DNA of 64,000 nucleotides from Malania oleifera (lineage: Eukaryota > Streptophyta > Magnoliopsida > Santalales > Ximeniaceae). The stretch covers positions 11,625,764 to 11,689,763 of the forward strand of contig NC_080422.1 in assembly GCF_029873635.1 (NCBI RefSeq), read 5' to 3'. Position numbers and translations under genes: made by a program. This document shows positions 13,616 through 23,939 of this stretch, one piece after another (positions within the stretch are counted from its first letter, which is position 1; every line of letters starts with the position of its first letter). Below the pieces are notes generated by a model that saw only the letters and a list, made by a program, of their open reading frames with translations, ran no database searches and had not been told where the DNA came from.

Positions 13616-13657
<42 letters not shown>

Positions 13658-13896
13658 TGTGAATACTGGATGTTGGAGAATACCTTTTGAGATTATAGAT
13701 ATGTAGAATCTCTGGTATATTATTGAGGAGTTGTTATTTTTTCCACATATTGTAATTGATGCGAGAATATTAGATACAGGTTATGGAACGCATGGCACCT
13801 AGGTCCTACTTGGCCGGTTTGGGGCGTCACAAGGTGGTATCAGAGATATATTTTAAATAATACTCTGGACCCTAGTTTTGGGTTCAGGGCGTTACA

Positions 13897-14140
13897 AGAC
13901 CGATGCCTCCTCTTTGTTCCAGATGCTATAAGAGACACCCAGGACAGGGGGGGTGATATGCTATTGGTGCTATCAACCTGACCATATAGCGAGAGATTGC
14001 TGAGCACTGCTAGCGATTGCGCCTGCTCCTAGACCATATAAAAGAGGTCACCAGGCACTTCGAGGCGGTCAGTAAAGGAATGCCACCCCAGCACAGGTCT
14101 ACGCTTTGACACAGGAGATGTTGAGGCAGCAGGAGATGTC
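13897..14140 (+). pseudogene. gag of Q, zinc-knuckle part
   Basis: Continues Q gag after the Y insertion. The codons read as a CX2C..H..C-type knuckle region (TGCTATTGGTGCTATCAACC, then GACCATATAGCGAGAGATTGC) typical of the C-terminal end of gypsy gag, but frame changes and stops are frequent. It leads directly into the protease. Confidence 0.65.
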
Positions 14141-14926
14141 GTGACTATTTTAATAGTGTCATATAAAGCTACTGCCTTGTTTGATTTAGGGGTGACACAT
14201 TCTTTTATCTCCCGAGAATTTGTTAAATATTGTGGAATAGAAACTCATTCATTAGATATCAGTTTTTCAGTTTCTACGCCAACTGAGGCTATAGTGTTGT
14301 GTAGAAAGGTACTCAAGAACTTTCCAGTTTGCATTCAGGGGAGGTTTTTACCAACTGACTTGGTAATTTTAGATATGCATGGGTTTGAGGTAATTCTGAG
14401 AATGGACTGGCTAACTGCTAACTATGCCAGTATAGAATTTTATCAGAGAGAGGTAGTATTTAGACAGACCTCTAAGAGGACAGGAGTACAGATTTGTGGG
14501 GTCATGTTTGCGCACCCTATCACAGTTGTTATCTGTCATTCAGACGAAGAGGTTATTGTTAGAGGGTTTCCAAGGATATTTGGCTTGTGTGAAGGAAGTA
14601 TAAGAAAAGGAGTTGAGATTAGAGGATATCCCTCTAGTGAGGGATTTTCCTAATGTATTCCCTGAGGATTTGTCAGGACTACCTTTTAATCGTGAGGTAG
14701 AATTTGTTATTGATCTGGTTCTGGTGATAGTGTTGATTTCTAAATCTCTGTACAGAATGGCACTGGCAAAACTAAAGGAGTTGAATGAACAGTTGCAAGA
14801 ACTATTGGATAAAGGGTTTATTTAGCCTAGTGTGTTGCCCTGAGGAGTGCCGGTATTGTTTGTGAGGAAGAAGGATGGGTCGATGAGAATGTGCATCAAT
14901 TAGAGAGAAATTAATAAAGTGACTAT
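14141..14926 (+). pseudogene. protease and RT N-terminus of Q
   Basis: The aspartic protease is visible as ALFDLGVTHSFISREF (catalytic Asp kept, the usual DSG changed to DLG), followed by LVILDMHGFEVILRMDWL. A frame change near 14613 leads to [14 protein letters not shown], the protease-RT linker, then [20 protein letters not shown], a stop at 14823, and VRKKDGSMRMCIN with a stop before REINKVT. At 14926 the frame is cut by the antisense copia S. The RT resumes at 25853 with KNKYLLPCIDDLFD. Confidence 0.85.
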
Positions 14927-16842
14927 TGAAATTAGGAATAGCTTCCCAAGAGGGGGGGGTGAATTGGTTTTTAAAAATTATTCCTTTAGAATTAGTTCTT
15001 TTAAGTTGTAAATCTTAAAAACAATCACAATCAATCACAACAAGATCAAACTCTCAATTTATGTAACAATATATGTGAAAATTTGCCACACTCAGTATAA
15101 GCCCGGTATCATAATTATTCTTCTTCCCAATGTTCAATTTTTAAATAAACTTTCAGATTAATAGGTTAAGGATAATCAACGAACATAGTCCCTTTTGGTT
15201 TCCGCAATCAATTCTTATTTATCCAAAACGAATTACCTTCTGGTCTATTTAACAACCAAACATTCAGAAATGATATTTAAAGCAACCACGCAGATTATAT
15301 CCTTGAAAAATAAAGAGTAGGGTAGAGAAAGAAGAACACAAGGATTTTTATGAGGTTCGGCTTCAACACAGCCTACGTCCTCGCCCTTGGCCAAACCGCC
15401 AAAGGATTCACTATTATTGTTCCTTTATTAGCCAAAACAGAAACAATTACAAGCACTCCTTGGGTAAGGCTAGAGCCCGCCTTCTCCAAACAATCTCCCC
15501 TTGTTTGGTCCAACGATTCAATACTCAAATAGTCAACAAGTCCTGTTACAAAGATAAAAACAATACGTACAAGAACTTGCTCCTCAAAGAGCTGATTAGT
15601 ACAAGTTTAAAACACTAATGCACTTCAGTAAATTCAGAATATGAATTTCAGAATGAAGCTCTTAGAAACTTATCACCGTGGGTATCTTTCAATGAAAGAA
15701 TCAGTAACTCAATGATCAAACATAGTGAAATTCAACAAGAACTTCTCTTAATTTCGAGCAAGGATGAGAGCAATATGAAGCACTTTCAGAAATTCAGTAT
15801 GAGAGAGAGTATGACAGCAGATTGTGAGTTCTTAATGATCTTGGTGATTAAATCAATGTGTCTTTAGGGGTATTTATAGATGTATAAAACCTTCTTGCTT
15901 GTTCCCCCAAAGGATACTCAGACTTGTTTCCATATTTTAAACTTATTTGAGTTTCCAAAAATTTGAATTTCAAAAATTATATCCATTGGAAAACAAAAAA
16001 ATGGCGCATGGTAGACGACTGTGAAGTCCTGATAGTCATCTGTCCATTTAATATAACGATAAAAAATCATAGGCAGAAAGGTGGCAGTCGTCAGTCTCTT
16101 GAGTGGCAGTCGTCTGTCATCAGAATATAAGGTGACAGTCGTCTGTCCATATGATGACAGTCATCTGTCCATGTATAATTTTAGGCCTATTAATAACATA
16201 AATGGTGGACAATCGTCTGGCAAAACCTACACAGTCTTCTCACTTTTCACTAACAGTCGTCTGTGGGAGCCTTGACAGTCGTCTGTCAGTCTTCTGTGTG
16301 TCAATTTTAAACCTTTAATTTAGCTAGTTGTCTGTCTATTGATAGACAATCGTCTATCAACTGGATAATTTTCTTTCTTAGTCACTTTTTGATTTCTCTC
16401 TCATTTTTACTTGAAATATAAATTTGCTTTAACTTTGAAAACATGTTCCAAGTTATTATCTTAAGATTTTTAAGTCTCTTTTGTCTAATGAGCTTTAAAA
16501 TGAAAGCTTCATACTTGAATAAACTTAAAGTACTTACAAAAACTTGTCCTAAGTGCTCAAAAATTCTCTTTTGCTCTGGACGTTCTGATCTTTTAGAATA
16601 ATCTAATGTTTCATCTCTTTAAATCCTCTTGATATTTTTTCTTTGAGCTCTCATGTTGAACTTCTTTAATCATCATGCTCTTATGGTCTTCAAACTTTGA
16701 TCCATACTATCAGACATTGATTCATGCTACATGAGTACCTTCAATATGGATTCTTGAGAAAACACAACACTCAACTAAAGCATGTTAAATCCTACTTGTT
16801 TGTTAGCATGAAAATGGAGTATTAAACCTTGTAAGGCCAACA
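14927..16842 (-). repeat. 3' LTR of copia S
   Basis: 1916 bp. On the sense strand it begins TGTTGGCCTTACAAGG and ends CTATTCCTAATTTCA. A TATA box, TCTATAAATA (15871-15880, minus), lies downstream of a cluster of GACAG-TCGT-CTGTC palindromes (16016-16370). The block CCTACGTCCTCGCC (15372-15385, plus) is shared with the other Sire-type LTRs here. Confidence 0.9.
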
Positions 16843-16855
16843 ATCTCCCCTTTTT
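16843..16855 (-). other. polypurine tract of S
   Basis: Reads AAAAAGGGGAGAT on the minus strand, directly before the 3' LTR. Four similar runs lie further inside at 16902-16913, 17032-17043, 17176-17185 and 17341-17351. Confidence 0.8.
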
Positions 16856-17415
16856 GATGATGACAAACAAGAAGCAAAAATTTTGAGTGAGCCTTAAAAA
16901 GACTCCCCCTTTCAATAGGCATCATCTTAAAAAATTTCATTAGAATCAATAATAATTTCATCAATATCATTCATGCTTCATCAATATCATTCAAACTCAT
17001 TTCAAGTTCAAACAAAATTTTTGCTAAACACTTTTCCCCCTTTGACATCAATCAAAAAATATAATTTGAGTATATAATGACCAAGGACAAATATCAATTT
17101 GAGTATATGTGATACCAGTGTTAATATATTAACAGAAATTGATCTAAGGATTATTCTCAAGGGATAACTCATAATACTCCCCTTGTCAATCAGCATACTC
17201 AAATTAGAACTTGCAAAGTTTTCAGAGTTATTATTAACATTAGAACTTAGAATACATCAAACTGAGAACAAAACATTGCAAAAGTTCAGAGTTTCAGAGC
17301 TAGAATACATATAAAGACTCATAGTCTTTAGCTTACACATTCTCCCCTTTTGTACAACAAAAACAAAATACATCCAGAATAAAGCATACAAAATAGCAAA
17401 AACACCTACAAAAGT

Positions 17416-18675
17416 CTATATGTCAGAGTTTGTGTCATTGTCTTCAGCAATTCCTTTTCCTTTGGATTGTTGTGAACCTTCTTCTTCTTCTTCTTCTTCT
17501 TCTTCTTCTTCTTCTTCTTCTTCTTCACCTTCTTCAGTTTCAACTTCTTCCTCATTAGAATTTTTACTATCCTCATTATCTGAATTAGTGTCATGTTTAG
17601 TGACATGATGTTCTATCTTAGCAATATGAGTGTCTAATGAGGTATACTTGTCATCAATGGTGGAGAGTTTATCTTGAAGAGAAGAAAAGTTTTCTCTCAT
17701 TTCAGAATTGAAGCTAGTATAATTTTGATAAAATGGAACAAACCAAGGTGGCATATCAGCTTCTTGAGGAGCTGGACTCCTTGCCTTAGCTGTAGGTCTT
17801 TCCGGTCTATTGCCCCAGAACATCCCACCCTCGGTATACTTTTTGTAACCCATTTGTTTCAATGTAGTAGATGAGAAAACATGATAATGAGTTCTTTTTA
17901 CTAGTTTTGAAGCTGGAGAGAGGACTTGAAAATGGGCAAAGATTAAGGAAAGAATACCACCGTAAGGAAGCCCAATTCTAGGAGATTCAAGCTTCATCAC
18001 CATCCACTTCAGTATGATACTGGATAAGTCTAGTTTCTTCCCTTTTAGTAAGCACCACATAACAAAACAATCAAAATATGACACGTGATCGAAGGATCCA
18101 GACCTCAGAATTATGTTGTATGTAATGATCTTATGCAAAATTTGTGCCTGAAGATTAAGCTGCTTGTATGGTGGAGGATGTCCAAAATACATATGTGCAT
18201 CATTTATCACAAGAGGCATAAATTCTTGTGGTGTAAATCCTTGTTCCATGGTCCAATGCTTCTCAATTGGTGTACACTCAAAATTCACATGCTTGATATG
18301 AAGAATTTTCCGTAATGAGTGTGGGGTAAGTGTAATCCTTTGTCCATAAATTTCAGAAGTAATTCAATCTTCCTTCTTAACCAAGTTAGAGTAAAAAATC
18401 TTAATCTGATCTGGATAATACCATCTTACTCGATGAAGGATGAACTTGTCCCATCCTATAGCTTTGAATATTTCTAAAATTTCAAGAAAATTTTCTTCAA
18501 AGAAAGTAACATCTAAAATCTTACAGAACATTGGTTCAATAGCAGATAGGTGATTCTGATACAACAATTTCGCGTGTGAAGAGACTAGCCATTTTTCTAT
18601 GTCATCGTTGCTTGTAGGCTTTGAAGAAGATGAAGAAGCTTTGTCCTTCTTTCCCACAGTTTTGGTACAAACCAT
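17416..18675 (-). pseudogene. env-position ORF (plant transposon protein-like)
   Basis: From ATG at 18675 the frame runs about 420 codons with one TGA at 18364-18366; without that stop it would be a single ORF. It lies between RNase H and the 3' LTR, where Sire elements carry an env-like gene. Segments such as AIGWDKFILHRVRWYYP and IKIFYSNLV recall the 'putative plant transposon protein' family found in many plant retroelements (from memory). I see no signal peptide or clear membrane segment, so the name env is only positional. After residue 300 come HVTKHDTNSDNED and an acidic region with a run of about 16 Glu encoded by (TTC)n on the plus strand (17480-17526). Role unknown. Confidence 0.65.
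17479..17526. repeat. (TTC)n microsatellite inside an ORF
   Basis: About 16 TTC units, which encode a poly-Glu tract on the minus strand near the C-terminus of the env-position ORF. Confidence 0.9.
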
Positions 18676-18857
18676 TTTGATATGTAGAAACCCTAAATTT
18701 GTATGAAGTAGGGTATGATGGATAATCATTTTGTGAAGCTTGGAGAGAAAGAACTGAAGGAAAATAGAAGAGAAGATGTTTTAGAGGAAGGAAGACGAAT
18801 GGACAAACATCTGTAGGGTTTAAAAATCATGTTTTTAAGTGAAAAGTACCTTACCCA

Positions 18858-18992
18858 CCGCGAGATAGTCGTCTGTCTACAGAAAGTAGCCTGCCAATCG
18901 ACTGCTAACTCACTGGCAGTCGTCTGTCTACTGTTATTTACACAGACAGTAGCCTGCCAGTCATCTGTCAACTCCCTGGCAGTCGTCTGTCC
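18858..18992 (-). repeat. internal cluster of CAGTCGTCTG palindromes
   Basis: Six degenerate copies of (T/G)GGCAGTCGTCTGTC lie between RNase H and the env-position ORF. The same motif fills the U3 of this element's LTRs (16016-16370 and 25023-25340). Confidence 0.75.
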
Positions 18993-19055
18993 TTACCAAA
19001 CTCAGCTTCTTCGCCTTTTTTAGTTAACTTCTCTTATATGTAACATGCCTAATTC

Positions 19056-19679
19056 TCATCGAATAAATATAAATTGATCCTCAACTAATGGTTTGGTAAA
19101 TATATTAGCTAATTGAGCATGAGTATTGACAAATTCAAGAACTATTTCTTTCTTGTTTACATTATCTCTTAAAAAGTGATGACGTATATCAATATGTTTA
19201 GTTCTCAAATGTGATACCAGATTTTTTGAAATATTTATTGCTCTTGTATTATCGCATTTTATAGGGATTGTTTGGTATTGAATTTTGAAGTCCCTCAACT
19301 ATTGTTTCATGTATAAAATTTGAGCACAACAGCTCCCAGCTGCTATGTTTTCTACTTCAGTTGTAGATAATGCAACGGAATTTTGTTTCTTTGAAAACCA
19401 TGAAATTAATGAGTGTCCTAAAAAGTGGCACGTCCCACTAGTGCTTTTTCTATCTATTTTGCATCCCACATAATCTGCATCTAAATAACTCATCATTTCG
19501 AAATCAATTCCTTTTGGATACCATAACCCTAAATCTAGTGTGCCTAGAAAATATCTAAGTATCCGTTTTACTGCAGTTTGATGTGATTCCTTAGGAGCCG
19601 ATTGGAACCTAGCACACATACACACACTGAACATTATATCTGGTCTTCTTGTTGTTAAGTAAACTAAACTTCCTATCAT
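19056..19679 (-). pseudogene. RNase H of copia S
   Basis: Starts MIGSLVYLTTRRPDIMFSV, continues KRILRYFLGTLDLGLWYP, YLDADYVGCKIDRKSTSG and VALSTTEVENIAAGSCCAQI, and ends DNTRAINISKNLVSH and TKHIDIRHHFLRD. These are the copia RT thumb and RNase H blocks. A TAG at 19299 (MKQ*LRDF) replaces a probable CAG, and a TGA at about 19682 separates it from RT in the same frame. Confidence 0.9.
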
Positions 19680-19682
19680 ATC

Positions 19683-20843
19683 TCAATAATGTTTGGTATC
19701 AACTTGTTTCCCTTTTTCATCCTTATCTAGACTAGTTGAAGTGCTCATGGGAGTTCCTATAGGTTTACTTTCTTCCATATCAAACTTCTTTAACATGTCT
19801 TTAATATACTTAGTTTGATTTATGAAATTTCCATTTTTAGCTTGCTTGATTTGCAAACCTAGAAAGTAATTTAATTCCCCCATCATGCTCATTTCAAACT
19901 CTCTCTGCATAGTTTTGGCAAATTCATTACACAAATCATCCTGAGTAGCTCCAAATATAATATCATCCACATAAATTTGAACTACAAACATATTATTATC
20001 TTTGGTTTTTATAAATAAAGTGTTGTCTATCTTTCCTCTTGAAAAATTATTTTGGAGTAGAAATTTGCTTAGCCTATCATACCAAGCTCTAGGAGCTTGT
20101 TTCAATCCATATAAGGCCTTAGTTAACTTAAATACATGATTTGGATTTTTAGAGTCTTCAAAACCAAGAGGTTGTTTAACATAGACTTCTTCATTAATAT
20201 AGCCATTTAGAAATGCACTTTTTATATCCATTTGATATAATTTGAAGTCTTTATAGGCTACATATGCAAGAAGCGTCCTTATTGCTTCCATTCTTGCTAT
20301 AGGGGCAAATGTTTCTTCATAATCAATACCATCTTTTTTATTGTAACCTTGTGCTACAAGCCTAGTTTTATTTCTTACAACTACTCCAGTTTCATCCTTT
20401 TTATTTCTAAATACCCATTTAGTTCCTATGATTTACTTGTCTTTGGATTTAGGTATAAGTTTCCATACTTGACTTCTTTGAAATTGATTTAGTTCCTCCT
20501 GCATAGCTATGATCCAAGAGTCATCTTTTAAGGCCTCTTCAATATTCTTGGGTTTATCTTGAGATAAAAAGGCATAATGGTTGCAAATATTCTTTAATGA
20601 GGCTCTAGTGGTTATTCCTTTTGATGCTTCACCAAGAATTTGTTCTTTTGGGTGATTTTTATCATATTTCCATTCTTTAGGAAGCTTCAGATTTTCTATA
20701 AGGTTTTCATTTGGAGCATCATTATTGATTTCTTCTTTGATTTCAAGATCTCCTTCTTTTTTTGGAGTATCTTCTTTTTCATCATTCTCATTTTTATTGT
20801 CATGATTGTTTGATTCATCAAATGTTATGTGCATTGATTCCAT
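19683..20843 (-). pseudogene. reverse transcriptase of copia S
   Basis: The C-terminal integrase linker (NIEEALKDDSWIIAMQEELN, then VWKLIPKSKDK, stop at 20433) leads into the RT palm: [61 protein letters not shown], and the catalytic YVDDIIFG with both aspartates (about 19970), then [19 protein letters not shown]. All known catalytic blocks are present, but stops separate linker, RT and RNase H. All three lie in one minus-strand frame, different from gag and from protease-integrase, so at least two frameshifts also broke the polyprotein. Confidence 0.92.
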
Positions 20844-22124
20844 AATAGTAAATGTTCTTTTATTATAAACCCTATAAGCTTTACTATTTATAGAGTATCC
20901 TAGGAAGACACCTTCATCAGATTTTGCATCAAATTTTCCTAGATCATCTTTAGTATTAAGGATAAAACATTTGCATCTGAATACATGAAAGTAGGAAATA
21001 TTAGGTTTTCTTCATTTCCAAAGTTCATATGGTGTTTTATCCATTTTTGATCTTATTGATATCCTATTTACAATGTAGCATGTTATATTTGCAGCTTCTT
21101 TCCAAAAGTATTTAGGTAGATTATTTTCATTCAACATTGTTGTCGCCATTTCTTGTAGAGTTCTATTTTTTCTTTCTACAACTCCATTTTGTTATGGAGT
21201 CCTAGGTGCGGAAAAATTATGGTTTATTCCATATTCATTACAAAATTTTTCAACATTTTTGTTTTTAAATTATCTACCTTGATCACTCCTAAAGCTTGTT
21301 ATATTATAGCCCTTTTCATTTTGTAATTTCTTACATAAAGTAATAAGCATGTCATAGGCTTCATTTTTGTTTGCTAGAAATAATACCCAAGTGAATCTTG
21401 AATAATCATCTACTATTACAAAAGCATATTGTTTTCCTCATAGACTAAAGTTCTAGTTGGACCAAATAGGTCTAGGTGCAACAATTCTAGAGGTCTTTTT
21501 GTAGATATGTAATTTTTCTTTTTAAAACTTATTTTAACTTGCTTTCCTTTTTGGCATGCATCACATATCTTGTCTTTCATGAATTTTGTATTAGGTAGTC
21601 CTTTGACAAGATTTTTCTTTGATAATTTGGATAATAGGTTCATGCTAGCATGTCCTAGTTTCCTATGTTATAACCAACTTATTTCATTCATTGCTGCCAA
21701 ACAAGTTACATTCTGATTTACTAAGTTCTCAAAATTTATACAATAGACATTGTTTATCCTATGAGCTATAAACAAGGTTTCATTGTTCTTAGAATTTTGA
21801 ATAACACATTTTTCTTTCTTAAAGATTATTTTGAACCCTTTATCACTTAATTGACTAATACTTAAAAGGTTATGTTTTAATCCTTTTACTAATAGCACAT
21901 TATCTATAGTGAATGAAGGTTCTTTACCAATTTTACCGATGCCAATGATTTTACCTTTGGCATTATCGCCGAAGGTGACGTATCCTCCATCCTTTTGTTT
22001 TAATGTAGTGAACTTGGTCTTATCACCGGTCATGTGTCTTGAGCACCCACTGTCCAAGTACCATTTATCCGTTCACGGTGTTGTCCTAAAGCATACCTAC
22101 AATGAGGGATATTTTTTGTGTTAG
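20844..22124 (-). pseudogene. protease and integrase of copia S
   Basis: Protease: WYLDSGCSRHMTGD near 22057 with the catalytic Asp, then GKIIGIGKIG and HNLLSISQLSDKGF. The GAG-pre-integrase zinc region follows: HRKLGHASMNLLSKLSKKN and CDACQKGKQ, a stop lying before HRKLGH at about 21669. The integrase core starts LELLHLDLFGPTRT. Downstream the codons show NGVVERKNRTLQEMA (about 21170) and DKTPYELWK (about 21030), interrupted by stops and a frame change. The Zn-finger, DD35E-type core and C-terminal region are recognisable but no continuous enzyme can be read. Confidence 0.85.
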
Positions 22125-22134
22125 TCTTTGGAAC

Positions 22135-23883
22135 CTAAATTCTTTTAATTTTCTTTGTTTTGTTGTTAGTTCCATTATTGACTTTCCATTCCCCTTGCAC
22201 TTTAACATACTTTCTTTTTAGTAGGCAATTAAACATTACATGACCTTTAGTCTTGCACATATAGCAAGTGGTATGTTCATGTTTGTTGTTTGATGTAGTG
22301 TTAGCATAATACTTAGCTTCCTTAACAAAGTATCCCATGTATAGCTTTTTGTTCCTTTTATTTGTTTTACCATTGTAGCCTATACCTTCTTTGATCCCAT
22401 GAAGCCTTTGCTGTCCAATCATCTTTTCTAAGTTTTCTTTTCCTTTGGTAAAGTTATAGATAATTTTTTCTTTATCCTCTACTGCCTTTTTGAGTTCATT
22501 AACTTCTAGATCCTTTTCATTCAAAATATCTTTATAAGTTTTGCCTAACTCTTGAGTTGCTATATTTATTTCTTCTTCCAACTTCTTAATACAAGAATTT
22601 TTTTCTTCTTCAATAACTTTGAATTATTCAAGTTGCTTCACTAGTTCTTTATTCTGATCTTTCAAAGTTATATTTCTCTTAGAAATTTTTATGAATCTCT
22701 TATGCAAAGAAAACAACTCAGCTTGCAATTCCTTATAGGAAGGCATGCTGTCACAAAACTCATCACACAACTCATTTTGAGATTCTATAGAGGAATAGTA
22801 GGAGTTCACCTCTTCATCATTCACCATGAAACATACGTTTGCCATCTCTTGTCCACTTGATTCATTTTCTATCTTGCTGGAGCTTGAATCATCCCACGTA
22901 GCTTTCATAGCTTCCTTCTTTTTCTTCTTTTCTTTCTTGAACAACGGACAGTTTGGTTTGATATGCCCTAGTTTCTTGCAATAATAACATATTGGAGGTT
23001 CATTCTTACTTTTATTTTCCTTCCTATTTGTCTCTCCTTTTTCAAGTTTCTTTTTATTGAACTTCCTAGGAAATCTTTTATTTCTTCTATAGAATTTGCC
23101 TAGTCTCTTAGTGATGAATGCTAATTCATCTTGATCTAAGTCACTTGTCTCACTTTCCTCTTCACTAGAGTTGTGGCTAGACACTTTTAGTACAATAGAT
23201 CTTTTATGCTTTGGTTCAGGATTCCTTTCTTTTAAGGTCATTTCATAGGTAAGAAGTGAACCTATGAGTTCATCTAAAGAGGTAGTTTTAAGGTTTCTAC
23301 CTTCAGTGATAGATGTAGCCTTTGGTTTCCATATTGAGGGAAGGCCTCTTAGGATTTTTCGAATCATTTCGTAGGTAGTATAAGTTTTCCCTAAGGCACT
23401 TGAGGAGTTTATTATGTGGGTAAATCTGGTGTACGTACTTGATATTGTTTCATCAGAATTCATCTTGAATGCTTCATATTCGCTTGTTAACATGTCTATC
23501 CTATTGTCTCTAACATCAATAGTTACTTCATATGTCACTTCTAATTTGTCTCATATTTCTTTAGCTGTCTTGCATGCCATGACCCTATTAAATTCATTAG
23601 CATCTAAGGCACAGTATAAAACATTTATAGAACTTGAATTGATTTGAAGCATTTTATAGTCTGAATCAATCATATCCCTTTTTTCTTTTGGAATATGTTT
23701 TCCATCAACTATTTTAGTAGGAATTAGGTCTCCATCCATAACTACTTCCCATGCTTTCCAATCCATGTGTTGGAGATAGATTTGCATTCTCTTTTTCCAA
23801 AACGTATAATTATGTCCACAAAAAATTCGTGGACGAGTTGATGATTGGCCTTCACCAAAGGGTGCTACTCCTATATTTGTCAT
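22135..23883 (-). pseudogene. gag of copia S
   Basis: Begins MTNIGVAPFGEGQSS at 23883, then FCGHNYTFWKKRMQIYLQ (capsid start, UBN2 type), DVRDNRIDMLTSEYEAF and LRGLPSIWKPK. There are two zinc knuckles, CYYCKKLGHIKPNC (about 22985) and CYMCKTKGHVMFNC (about 22250), joined by a coiled-coil-like Lys/Glu-rich stretch. Stops are TGA at 23551 and TAA near 22626 in the same frame, and TAG near 22135. The first TGA replaces a Trp, since the related gag at 45630 reads KEIWDKLE at the same place. Confidence 0.9.
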
Positions 23884-23921
23884 TCGATCTTTTTATACTT
23901 TCTTGTTAGGAATTACTATAA

Positions 23922-23939
23922 CTAGTCTCTAACACCAAT
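23922..23939 (-). other. primer-binding site of S
   Basis: The minus strand after the 5' LTR reads ATTGGTGTTAGAGACTAG, similar to the initiator-Met complement with several changes. Confidence 0.6.

Larger units (their letters stand above)
8309..13675 (+). repeat. tandem duplication within Y LTR
   Basis: Bases 8309-9610 and 9627-13675 (minus the X solo LTR at 9770-12440) are two copies of the same LTR segment. Shared blocks in the same order are GATTTGAGAACTCC, GGCACA(C/G)TACTGTTG, GAGGGCTTGCTGAGAAAGGC, ATGATTATAT(G/A)TTTGT and GTGAATACTGGATGTTGG. The copies differ by a (GA)n expansion in copy 2 and by scattered substitutions. Copy 1 also keeps a (TCTG)n run at 8217-8236 just upstream. Confidence 0.8.
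7098..13896 (+). mobile_element. gypsy LTR remnant Y with internal duplication
   Basis: Starts TGTAGTGATCC and ends GGGCGTTACA. The flanks AAACC (7093-7097) and AGACC (13897-13901) form a 5-bp target duplication with one mismatch, and Q gag continues across it. The main LTR ends at 13831 (GGGGCGTCACA), followed by a primer-site-like TGGTATCAGAG (13835-13845) and about 50 bases ending in GGGCGTTACA that may be the scrap of a 3' LTR. No coding region is present. The LTR contains a tandem duplication of about 1.3 kb (8309-9610 and 9627-13675), and the second copy is interrupted by the X solo LTR. Confidence 0.75.
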
